Shown here piece by piece: positions 37,701 to 45,810 of a stretch of 64,000 nt of DNA (the stretch's first letter is position 1; each line of letters begins with the position of its first letter). The translations under genes and the position numbers were made by a program. The stretch covers positions 62,001 to 126,000 of the forward strand of contig RQOL01000872.1 of the NCBI GenBank assembly GCA_013076295.1, written 5' to 3'. Below the pieces are notes generated by a model that searched no databases, was not told the DNA's origin, and saw only the letters and a list, made by a program, of their open reading frames with translations. Source of the DNA: Sanderia malayensis. Its lineage: Eukaryota > Cnidaria > Scyphozoa > Semaeostomeae > Pelagiidae.

Positions 37701-40700
37701 TGGGCTAGCAGGAACTAACTACGCAATATAGCTAATCTTAATATCAGTGTTGTGACAAAATATTTAGTTAAAATGCATTCATTTACATTAAATTTATATA
37801 CATATATTTGTTTTTTATTTCTTTGTTATGCTTTTTTTTGCAACTTTCACAATACCAGTTTTTTTCTGGAGCTCTTGTTATGCCGACACAATCATAATGG
37901 AACCATTCAATTTTGCAATTGTTGCCTTCGCATGCAATCATGGGCAAAAAAGTTGGTCGTCTGCACTTACAATAGAATTGCTCAGGTTTTTCATTATTCG
38001 GGTCATTTTTTCAGGTCACAAGTTCCGGTAGTACGAATTCAAAGAATACGCTAGTCAACTTTTGTTCTAGCTCTTTGCAAAATTTAATATTCTTTTTCAC
38101 TTTCAGCAACAACTTGTCCGTGACCTTCCGGTCCTTGGTCCATACATAAAAGTTACAACAATGTGTGCCTGTTGTCACAAGCATTTGATACTGCATTTGA
38201 AAAAAATAGGCATGCTTCTTTCTTATATCACAGTTCGTCAATACAGAAAAGCTTTTATCAGCATGCCAACTGTCCAAACCATTTCTGTACTTATAAGGGC
38301 ATTTTATTTCTAGAACACCCTTCCTGTGAACACCCTTTCGGTTAGTCCATCTGGTGATGCACCAAGATATGGCTTATCCTCCAGCACACTAAGGCCTGTT
38401 TCCTGAGTAGAGAAGCCTTCATGCAGTGTCAATGCATAGCCAATGAAGTCTTTTCTTGTTACAGGCTCCATTGCCTTGAAAAAAAGTTTTAGGAACATCA
38501 ACTGGGTCACCATACTGCAGACTGGTTTTTAGGAATGCTTTTGGAAATTCTGCAATGTTCATCTTATCAGCATTAAATGCCTGTTTGGCAATTGACGCAG
38601 TGATTCTGCCAGCACCATGTATTTGCCACACTTTCGTAATGCTTTGGCATGTTGTGACCTCGCACAAATTGGCATACTGTATCTGGCAATATGCTTTTTT
38701 GTAGCCATTGAACAGTTTGTTCATGCGAATGTTCAATTCTTCTCCTGAGTCATTAATGGCTGCAGACTGAAAAAGACTCACCAATGGCTCTGGAATTGAA
38801 TTTTCATCATTTTCCTCTGCAGTATCTGTCTCACTTAGATGAATTTCAAGGCGTTCAGCAGACTCATCACATTTGTCCACAAGCTAGAAAAAATAGCAGC
38901 ATTGGGGGCAATGCGTTTTAGCTCTTGCAATATTTTGACTGTTGCAACGTTGTTGCTTTATCTAGTTCTTCAGAGCTAAACGGTGCTTCCATTTGCTTAC
39001 AAGATGGAATTTTCATCAGGAAGGCATCTTTCTTTGGTCTTCGGAAGTTGATTTGCTTCAGTGGAGCTGCTTCAGCATGTTGACGCGATCTTTTCCATGC
39101 ACAGAGTTTGCTTGTACAAGCAGCTTTATTAAGCTCCATCTGGCTGCACGTTTGTAGCTTCAGTAATAGCGCAGCAGCATGACTACAAGCAGAGCCAAGT
39201 CTAAAATGTAGAAAGAAATAACTTAGCCTGAATTTTTATGCACTTTACAAAAAATTGTTTTTAATTGACTTGTTCAAATTCAATTTAATATCTTAACTTA
39301 CCCTGCCATACACTTGCAGTTTGTGGTAAGAATCCAGCTATCTTTTTTGTGTATAACAGCCCAAACTCCGCACATCTGTGACTTTTTGCCTTGTTGTTGA
39401 CTTGGCAAAACCTTTAGCAAACTAACTTAATTTTTCTAGCCTTCAATGAGTGAATATGGATCTGGTAGCATGTGACCATCTGTCAGAGTAAGCTTTGGTG
39501 TATACCGTATTTTATCTTCTTCTGACAATGCAGTGAAATATTTCAAACAAGAAAGCATTTTCAAAATCTCAAAGTCAAGCAACGAAGCAAAGACGAATCT
39601 TGTCAATAATCGATTGAATCAACTCATGTATGTAACAAGCAATTTATAATTTAGAAAAAAATTGTGTGATACAGTCACAGGAAATCGAAAGGCCAGTTGA
39701 TTCTTAGTACATTTTCACTGACAGGATGGGTGGAACAGGTACAAACATTAGTCTGAAGGTGTTGGAATGTCACTTATACTGTGTTTTTACATATATGTTG
39801 AGCTATTTATGTGTAGGAATGAGTTAAAGTGTGATTACCAACTCAACAGATAGATGAGAGTCAAAGTGACTGTGACAGTCTGCCACAGCTTTTTGCCTGC
39901 CAGCTCATGTGTATATGCACCCGATAATTGTAAACATAGAATCCATCTATAGATTCTCCTCATGAAAAATTACTGAAACACTGGTCTCAGGAGGTGTGAA
40001 GTTACCCAGGCCACGCCCTCATGTTTTGGACGCACCCAATTTATCAAGTGTGCAGTGACAATTTACAAAAAATATCTAGGGTGTGAACCTGCCAATACAC
40101 TTTCCATCCTTCAGACTGCAGAGTATGGCATGTGCACACCGGAGATATTTTTCTCTAAAAGCAACTGCACACCAGGCAGATTAGGGTGTGGTAAGTTATG
40201 TAGGTGGAGCAGGGCGTGGCCCCGTACAATTTATCCCAGTGATTATTTAGAAGATAAAATAATCGTTAAATTGTTTATATTACGTTTCATTAAAATAATG
40301 CTCTTCAAAATCATTATTAGTCCAGTCCAGGCCCCAACAAGAAAGATTTCACGTAGAACGCACGCCGAAGTTACGCTATACTTTCGTATATGTACGCCAG
40401 AAATAGTATATTTTGTATATGTATTATTATTATTTTGGGTACGCCAAGCAAAATTTCTATTAGTATGTACGCCGGCACGCCGACTTGAGCCTTGAGAGCA
40501 CGCCGAAGATCTTCGGGCCTAAGTGCATGGAATGCACCCTGCTCCTTCAGAAAAGGAAATTTTTTCTGTGAACACCAGCTCATCGAAATTTTTGGTGGTG
40601 CACACCGGCACACCAGGAATTTTGTTCGTGCACACCGGAGATCTCGTCGAAAATTGCCATACTCTGCAGGGCGTACATACTAATAATAATTTTGCTCGGC

Positions 40701-41706
40701 CTCGGCGTACCCAAAATAATAATAATACATACAAAATATACGATTTTTGGCGTACATATACGAAAGTACAGCGTAACTTCGGCGTGCGTTCAACGTGAAA
40801 TCTCTCTTGTTGGGGCCTGGACTAATAATGATTTTGAAAAGCATTATTTTAATGAACAATTTAACGGCTATTTTATCTTCTACTCTTAGGTGCCTAATTG
40901 CCGGGGGGTCCCAATTAGCGGGGGGTTGGATTTTTGTTGAATTTATTTCAAAGTTTTTCTCCTTCCCCAGACTCAATTTTTATCCTATTTTGTCTATGCA
41001 AGACTGGTATCAATTTATTTTGTGATTTTGAATACTCTGTTATGAATTTTCAAAACGCGTCACTTACGCGAAGTTGAAAAACCTAATAAGCGGGGGGTCT
41101 TAATAAGAGCGGGGGGGTTAGAAAAATTTTCAAAAATTAATTAGCGGGGGGACGGCAATTAGGCACCTAAGAGTAAACAATCACTGGGATAAATTGTACG
41201 GGGCCACGCCCTGCTCCACCCAGATAACTTGCCACACCCTAATCTGTCTGGTGTGCAGTTGCTTTTGGGGAAAAATATCTCCGGTGTGCACATGCCATAC
41301 TCTGCAGTCCTGTCCTGCCTGCAGTCCGGCATCCTACTGGATTAGGAGCAAAGCAAGGCAAGCTAAATAATATCAATATATTACCTCATTCTGATTTCCT
41401 TCAAGTTTTCTACTCAATGATGGAAGCATCCATTTTGAATCTCCTCTTTGCTCTTTCAGTTCCTTCAACCTTTTCCGTGACTCAAAATCAGACCTGGCCT
41501 AACACAAAAGATGAGAAAAAAAGATTGAGGAAATTTATAAGCAGGCTCAAATTTCTAAATTATCAGCTTGAATTTTAGCTTTGATACATATAATAGTCAT
41601 TGGGCATTACCTTGTCAAGTTCTGCTGCAAGGTATGATCTTTTAGCTTCTTTTTTTTGATCGATTTCAGTTTTCGATACAAATGTTCCACTGTATTTGGC
41701 CGCCAT
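16727..41706 (-). CDS. CWF19L2: CWF19-like protein 2 (late spliceosome / lariat disassembly factor)
   Basis: Twenty-two exons give 809 aa (human about 890) with consistent phases: 41706-41611, 41498-41385, 26736-26662, 26562-26503, 26095-25949, 24817-24686, 24067-23971, 23280-23165, 22892-22843, 22568-22467, 21985-21706, 21369-21160, 20724-20650, 20307-20239, 19983-19869, 19509-19415, 19118-19002, 18792-18754, 18533-18417, 18000-17917, 17400-17299, 16864-16727. The start is [13 protein letters not shown]. Then come RGDSKWMLP, a Lys-rich tract, [19 protein letters not shown] and the C-terminal CwfJ domains: CRFCF zinc ligands, [11 protein letters not shown] (HIT-like), [44 protein letters not shown]. 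Known family role: CWF19/Drn1 partners of the debranching enzyme in intron-lariat spliceosomes. The 14.6-kb second intron hosts a nested peptide gene. In exon 22568-22467 the correct frame is [11 protein letters not shown]; the longer open frame there is a shadow. Confidence 0.95.
17606..17794. mobile_element. hAT-like MITE with 8-bp target duplication
   Basis: A 189-bp non-coding element within a CWF19L2 intron. Its ends are imperfect inverted repeats: CAGTGGCGTAGCCAGAGCG on the left, and on the right a sequence whose complement is CAGTAGCCTAGCGAG. A perfect 8-bp duplication ATGCCTTT flanks it (17598-17605 and 17795-17802). Poly-G and poly-C tracts lie inside each end. The 8-bp duplication and CA...TG ends are characteristic of hAT elements. 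Confidence 0.85.
24525..24656. mobile_element. Short MITE, Harbinger-like, TAA target site
   Basis: 132 bp with inverted ends AGCCTGGTTTCCATATAGT / ACTATATGGAAACCAGGC, flanked by TAA on both sides (24522-24524, 24657-24659). The three-base TWA-type site fits the PIF/Harbinger class. A related end occurs at 46505. Confidence 0.7.
25074..25516. mobile_element. MITE with TACCGTAAATGA ends
   Basis: About 440 bp with inverted ends TACCGTAAATGA(C/T)G and many GGGGGCGCT/GGCGTTTATTC motifs inside. The same family recurs at 52532-52853, and single ends occur near 36565, 37045 and 44878. No coding capacity. Confidence 0.75.
27214..27463. repeat. Probable MITE with GGGCTAGCCCT motifs
   Basis: The two ends are inverted, GAGAAGGGCCAGCCCTCC on the left and GGCAGGGCTGGCTTTTCTCC on the right, and internal AGGGCTAGCCCT palindromes repeat. 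Target duplication is not clear. Confidence 0.5.
28008..28650 (-). pseudogene. Broken transposon-derived ORF fragment
   Basis: Within intron 2 of CWF19L2, two minus-strand reading segments in different frames join into a familiar multicopy animal protein. The upstream part reads [20 protein letters not shown] then [19 protein letters not shown]; the downstream part reads [17 protein letters not shown] then [15 protein letters not shown] stop and a frame change near 28295 separate them. The pattern recalls the ZNF862/KIAA1586-like, hAT-related proteins abundant in coral genomes. That family assignment is from memory and moderate; the breakage is seen directly. Confidence 0.5.
28651..29672. other. 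Intron 2 filler
   Basis: AT-rich, with no recognisable gene. A TTGGCTCCGCCAACTTCTTGGCGGAGC inverted motif near 29268-29300 suggests another small element. Confidence 0.35.
29673..29899 (+). pseudogene. RPA70-like OB-fold fragment
   Basis: A frame without its own ATG reads [19 protein letters not shown], then [14 protein letters not shown] and [11 protein letters not shown], then CFSCK, and stops near 29899. The pattern (R-E-A-L-F-A-D-x-T-G-x-x-x-x-x-x-W, then N-G at the next strand) is that of replication protein A OB folds, as found in Helitron-type or other RPA-bearing mobile elements. No splice partners or full domain are found, so I read it as a fragment inside the CWF19L2 intron. Confidence 0.55.
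29900..30402. other. Intron 2 filler
   Basis: AT-rich sequence continuing from the RPA-like fragment. One stretch reads [20 protein letters not shown], which may be further decayed coding sequence of the same element. Confidence 0.3.
30411..31505. mobile_element. 1.1-kb foldback element with 8-bp target duplication
   Basis: The ends are inverted copies of CAATGATATAAAGCGCCGAA, continuing through GGCGCTAGATACCTGACTC, and homology between the arms goes on for several hundred bases (for example GGCGGCCAT near 30480 and its complement near 31425; AGCTTTTGGGAT near 31098 and its complement near 30808). AGTGTCAA directly flanks both sides (30403-30410, 31506-31513). The element encodes nothing. 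The 8-bp target duplication again points to a hAT-type transposase. Each end also contains the small palindrome GCGCCGAAGGCGC. Confidence 0.9.
32333..32339 (+). promoter_or_regulatory. TATA box of the RRISY peptide gene
   Basis: TATAAAA at 32333-32339 in CTATAAAATG. It lies about 130 bp upstream of a gtaagac donor at 32466, which would end a short 5' untranslated exon. A matching acceptor (tttcag) at about 32580 leads to the exon with the start codon. Confidence 0.6.
32604..33478 (+). CDS. Secreted arginine-rich RRISY-repeat peptide precursor (arminin-like architecture)
   Basis: Coding exons 32604-32652 and 33090-33478, with gtaagg donor and tttcag acceptor splitting a glycine codon, give 145 aa. 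Residues 1-19 ([17 protein letters not shown]...) form a signal peptide. About 50 residues then hold some 24 Asp/Glu, ending in LAKR, a dibasic processing site. The rest would be a 74-residue peptide: EPFF, eight RRISY, then [25 protein letters not shown] and RRVRW, followed by a Gly before the stop that could supply a C-terminal amide. Net charge of that part is about +28. Signal/acidic pro-part/cationic C-terminus is the plan of cnidarian arminin antimicrobial peptides, but the pentapeptide array is not one I recognise. It is nested on the opposite strand in intron 2 of CWF19L2. A neuropeptide precursor cut at RR is an alternative. Confidence 0.85.
33235..33475 (+). repeat. 15-bp coding tandem repeat
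   Basis: Fourteen units of about 15 bp (CGCCGTATAAGTTAT and variants) encode RRISY-type pentads. The first eight units encode identical pentads but differ at synonymous sites (CGC/CGT, GTATA/GCATA). The last six carry amino-acid changes, as is usual when the array end escapes homogenisation. Confidence 0.95.
33479..34522. other. 3' region of the peptide gene and intron filler
   Basis: The first few hundred bases are probably 3' untranslated sequence. No canonical AATAAA is close by. Short frames (33619-33813, 34101-34346) have no domain and no codon pattern. Confidence 0.4.
34526..35204. mobile_element. MITE with GGCCTGGTTACACTGTAG ends
   Basis: About 680 bp with long inverted ends (AGGCCTGGTTACACTGTAGA, continuing into TAATGAATTAGATATTCC) flanked by TTA on both sides. 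An internal inverted pair (CAAAACTTTTTGATTTTATT) lies near 34690. Non-coding. The three-base TTA site is Harbinger-like. Confidence 0.75.
35410..36795. mobile_element. Foldback-type element with 17-bp minisatellite arms
   Basis: The left arm (about 35415-35695) is some 16 copies of a 17-bp unit, TGTGTTCTAAATTTCAG. The right arm (about 36675-36795) carries five to six decayed copies in inverse orientation (CTGAAATTTAGAACACA type). Between them lie GGGGGCGTTTAATCGAGG motifs, a short 123-codon frame without recognisable domain, and a nested MITE. This is the layout of foldback elements whose terminal repeats expand as satellites. Confidence 0.65.
36239..36491. mobile_element. Nested MITE, Tc1/mariner-like
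   Basis: 253 bp with ends CTTTAATCGGAGAAACTTTC / complement, flanked by TA on both sides. It is full of TTTCGCG motifs and their complements, so the transcript would fold on itself. It interrupts the foldback element at 35410-36795. Confidence 0.75.
36796..38010. other. Intron 2 filler
   Basis: Contains a single TACCGTGACGCTTCG-type end near 37045 (same family as 25074) and otherwise no recognisable gene. Confidence 0.4.
38011..39560 (-). pseudogene. Broken SWIM zinc-finger / YqaJ-nuclease gene
   Basis: Minus-strand segments read in order. First is [21 protein letters not shown], a SWIM zinc finger CxCx(n)CxH, split by an intron (39301-39201) with good splice sites. Next is [16 protein letters not shown], then [13 protein letters not shown], then [17 protein letters not shown], and [11 protein letters not shown]. 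The last four are the YqaJ exonuclease pattern (R-x-T-A-S, L-G-A-S-P-D-G, E-x-K-C-P, Q-x-Q-x-Q-M). The reading frame shifts once in a poly-A/T run near 38480 and again near 38335. SWIM plus YqaJ proteins are multicopy and mobile-element-like in cnidarians and other invertebrates. It lies in intron 2 of CWF19L2. Confidence 0.75.
40114..41309. mobile_element. 1.2-kb inverted-repeat element
   Basis: The left arm starts GACTGCAGAGTATGGCATG and the right arm ends with its complement. Homology between arms continues through GCAGGGCGTGGCCCCGTACA and CATTATTAGTCCAG to about 40480. The arms contain many GTACGCC and GCACACCGG motifs. All frames inside are short. A second, smaller element sits in the right arm. 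Confidence 0.75.
40883..41173. mobile_element. Nested MITE with TA target site
   Basis: 291 bp with ends CTCTTAGGTGCCTAATTGCC / complement, flanked by TA (40881-40882, 41174-41175). It contains repeated AATTAGCGGGGGG motifs. It lies in the right arm of the larger inverted-repeat element and is absent from the left arm, so it inserted later. Confidence 0.8.
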
Positions 41707-42343
41707 TTTTTAAATGAGGCTCTTGATTGATATCAACAGTCAAAAGTCGGTGTGTGCCCCATGCATTCATCCCCATCTCATATTAGAGCTAAGAACTGCA
41801 ATAATCCCTATCTAGAATTACAAATTGCTAATCATCCCCTCGTATAAGCCTGTCTTGAGGTCTAAAAAGGTAATAAAAAGGTAATGAAAAAGGGGGAAAA
41901 TGGAAAAGAACATCAACATCATAGAGCAGAAAATTTTCTCCAAAACAGCAAATCCCTGTCTCCCGTCTCCCAACGCAATGCAATGCAATGTAAAATACAG
42001 TTGGCGCGAGAATTGAGAAAACACTAAACATCACCACAAATATGCAAGTGTTAAATGAAATTCGACTTTGTCACTGATCTGAAAAAAAACACTGATCTTT
42101 TTTTTAAATCAGTGTTTTTTGTACCTCGATTTCCCTCATTTGCCAAAACGGTTTTTGACTGTTGATTTCTTTTGAACACATGTCTTTAAATTTATTAGCC
42201 GCAACAACAGCAACAACAACAACAGAAGCACGTGAGGCATAGCCTGCCAGGCTGAGATTCGTGAAAAGAAACACCCAGTCCAGTCAGACACAGATTCAGT
42301 ATTGAATTCCAAAGTTTTAGCGGCAAAAACACAGCAAAACAAG
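41707..42343. promoter_or_regulatory. Shared divergent promoter region of CWF19L2 and POT1
   Basis: 637 bp separate the two start codons, which point away from each other, so a bidirectional promoter is likely. No TATA box is evident next to either start. Between them is a hairpin (AAAACACTGAT ... ATCAGTGTTTT, about 42087-42119) with a T-rich loop. A GCAACAACAG trinucleotide-like run is at 42200-42230. Confidence 0.55.
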
Positions 42344-44737
42344 ATGGATGGCTCAAGTAAAGACGATGAGAAATATAAGTACACAAAATTAAATGATCTC
42401 ACCGCTGGTAAAATCTACAACGTTTATGGGGTGGTGAAATATTTCAAGAAACCATTTATCTCGATTTCAGGTGAATACGCTGCAACCATCAGCCTTATTG
42501 ACCCATCTTTAACAGACCTTGAGCAGAGCTTGAAATGTGTACTGTTCTCAAAGGAATTCAGCGAACTTCCAAAATTCAGATATATTGGCGAGATTGTGCG
42601 ATTTCATAGAATCAAAGTTGGAAATTACAATGGACGCCTGCAAGCACAAAAAGGACCTGGATTTTCTTGGTAATCAGATCATATATTGCATCTTTGCTGT
42701 GCTGTGCATGTAAATAAATCACAATATGCAAACAGAAAGAGAAAGCATTAGTTCGATTGCTTAATGAGGTTAGGCAAGTATTATGTACTTTTTAATTTAT
42801 TATTTTGCAGGATTGTCGTGCATGAAGGCAGTGGTGGTAACACAAATGGAGGATTCAACCTGGATCACTCACATCCACACTACACTTTTACAGATAAAGA
42901 TAAGGAGAATATCAAGGAACTACAGCAATGGGCAGGATCGTTGTCATTAGTAAGTGCAAATGTTTATCCAGAGTTGTGAAAAGAAATTATTTCCTTGAGA
43001 CATTTGATCTTGTCTGTTTGGTCGGCAAATAACTCCAGATTTTCCCACTTCAAGTAAAAAAGACAATTCTGCTATTGTGTCATATGTGTAGCTTCGCAAA
43101 ATCCCAACTTTCATATGTTATTTTACAGTATTACCATGCTGTGACCAGGCTGTTGTTACACAGCATCTAGACAGATTTAATTTAATACTCCACTGATCTC
43201 ATCTTTTAGATTAAAGAAGCGAAAGCCGTAACTCTATTCCAAGACACAAACCCAGATGAAAACTTCATTAATGTAATTTGCCAAGTCATTTCCATACATC
43301 CAGGAGTTGAAGACCAACATTATACCGTAATCAGGGCTTGGGATGGCTCAAAGATTTTATATCGATCGTTCATGTACAACAAGATTGAAGCTGCAAAACA
43401 TCAGCCTCCTGATTCTCTGGCCTCAAAAACAACTCGGAGGGCTGTTGATATATTTTGTTACGACGATCATGTCAAAGACTGCAACAAATTAAAACCTGGT
43501 GATTTCGTTCACTTGACAAACGTTCATCAGAAGTTTGTGAACCAGAATATGCTTGAAAAAGCAGTTGAGAATGATTTTGTATCTATGAATGAGGTAGGAA
43601 GTCTTTGAGTTTGAATTTGGTACTCCTGTTAATTTATTAATCATTAGCCAAGTATATAAAATATGATTGAGTGTGGATTGATTAGAGTGGTATGGCAAAC
43701 TTTGATTACAGTTAGCTGATTAGTTAAGAAACCAACTGTTCAGTTTCTTGTAGTGTTGTAGTGCAATGTTTTTTATGGGCAAGTCATTACATCAGAATAC
43801 CACTATCATATTGTGATACTTATTGTTTAAAGATAAAAATAATTATTTATTATTATTTAAGGTGACTGCTCAACCTTGGATCGGTTTCATCATTCACAAA
43901 GGAACCATGTACGGTCGCGGCATCCGGTTGCTTGAACCAACCGAACCGGAAGCGCAGACTGTCCAATCGCGTATCGATTCTATTGCGGAGGAGCAGCGAA
44001 GAGTCGAAGAAGCTGCTGCGAAGGAGCTTGAAAACATTGACGAAGATTGGCCGTTTCGTGAAGACGAAATGTCGCAAGTGAACAGTCTATTGGCAGAGGA
44101 TTGTCGTAACGATGCTGGCGTAACTGCGAATGACCCAACGAGTGACATTCGCACACTTCAAGAGTCGAATAGTTCAGCCTCGCATAATGACATAAGTTTC
44201 ACATCGATCAGCAAGATACTCAATCATCCAATTGTACCATACAAATTTCGTTGCAGAGCTCGCGTTTTGTATTATGAGCCAAAATCAGCCGAAGATATCA
44301 TGATCGTAGCTTGCGAAAAGTGCGATCAGCGAAGCGCCCTGGCAAATATATCGGAAGAATTTCGCCGGGCAGACCTCGAACTGAGATGCTCGAGTTGTTC
44401 TGCGGAGTTTAGCATGCAGTTCCTATTTCACATGCTTCTTGAAGACAATACTGGCATTCTACGCGTCACCGTGTGCGGTGACGACGCAACGGAATTTTTC
44501 GCGGGTTTTTCTTTCGATGACGTTATATGCAAAGACGAGGTCAGACGTGAACTCGAGGCTAAGCTATCGGATTTGATTGGAGATGATAATTCGGAAGGAA
44601 TGCTTCTGGATTTGGGTGATGATGTTTCTCATCGGCCATACATCGAGTGTTGCATTAAGTCTTTTAACGCAGTGTGCCCGGATGACGAGACAAAAAACAA
44701 AATCTGCTATCGAATATTCGCTACTAAATTGTACTGA
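42344..44737 (+). CDS. POT1: Protection of telomeres 1
   Basis: Four exons, 42344-42669, 42811-42949, 43210-43593 and 43862-44737, give 574 aa (human 634). POT1 binds the single-stranded telomeric overhang and, with TPP1, protects chromosome ends. OB1 (about residues 8-120) reads YTKLNDLTAGKIYNVYGVVK and GEIVRFHRIKVGNYNGRLQA. OB2 (about 160-300) has FINVICQVISIHPGVED, IFCYDDHVKD and KPGDFVHLTNVHQK, ending MYGRGIRLLEP. An acidic linker follows. The C-terminal OB has a Cys pair CEKC (about 434-437), a second CSSC (about 459-462), EDNTGILRVTVCGDDA and YIECCIKSFNAV, matching the human C-terminus. The human Holliday-junction-resolvase-like insertion between the Cys pairs is absent. An upstream in-frame ATG (42302) exists; 42344 gives the more family-like N-terminus. 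Confidence 0.95.
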
Positions 44738-45810
44738 GCAAACAACCATTGGGAAAGCTTAACTTTACCCGCGAATTTATTCCAATTCATTAGAAATGAT
44801 AAAAATACAATGATAACATATTTGGTTCCGTTTGAATCTCGCACTTCAATTATTATAATATTTTTACATGTACCTTACCGTAATTCCTCGAATAGACGCC
44901 TCCTAATAGGACTGAAATTAATAAACGCCCCGGTCATTTATTCGAGGAAATGCCATGCATATTCGTGCTTTGTTCTTTAAGTGTTCGTTGCTTGTAGGTT
45001 ATGACATTTTTGTTAGGTTTTATGATTGAAATGAAATAACATATCCATGCATATTGAGTCTTCTATGTGACGATGTCCGATGACCAATGACAGATCCTTA
45101 CGAACCACTATGCTGCCCTGCATTAGAATTTTTGCCACGTATCGAAAAAAAGAACCATAAAATATAAATATAATAGAATAATATTTGATATAATAATCAG
45201 AGCAAAATGCTTTAATCCAATATCAACTGAATATTAAAAATTGACTTAGATTTTTCTTTTAAGACATTCGCAAGGTAATTTCAGCAATTATCAGCATCCA
45301 TTAAATGCACCAAAAAATTTCAAAATAAACTGCAGCCATCAAAGAGTTAGCCTACAAACATACATAGATCCACTAACCTATAACTATTACATAGAAAGTG
45401 GCTGACGTCGCATAGATGCATGAAGGTGTAAAAATAACATTTTCATTCATCAACATAAATGGAAACACTCTGTGAAAATCTTGTTATGCCTTACAATAAC
45501 AACTAATAGATAGTTATAATTAACTAACAATTAAATAATGACAACTCAACTTGTCAAGCACGAGTGGAGTCGACTTGAGTTGCAATCAAACAAAACAAGA
45601 ATAAGCAGTGGTATGAGAAACATTGATAGAAAAAAATAAAATACTTCGGTAGTATTTGATTCTTGAATAGACGGCCAAAGTTTACTCAGAAATAGTTCCA
45701 AGGACCGAATGATAAGGTCGCTCATAATTTATTTCGTTTGTTTCTGGATGAAGATTCCACTCCATCTGCTCTGTAATTCTGGCATTCTTCAATAAATAGC
45801 ATCATCATTG
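44738..45810. other. Intergenic between convergent POT1 and TDRD3-like ends
   Basis: Untranslated regions of both genes and AT-rich DNA. TTTATT at 45728-45733 would be an AATAAA signal for the minus-strand gene, about 80 nt past its stop. A lone TACCGTAATTCCTCGAATAG transposon end lies at about 44876. No further gene is seen. Confidence 0.55.

Noticed and set aside
40055..40495. 146-codon frame in the inverted-repeat element
   Set aside because: It follows the palindromic arm, and the other arm gives similar frames on the opposite strand.
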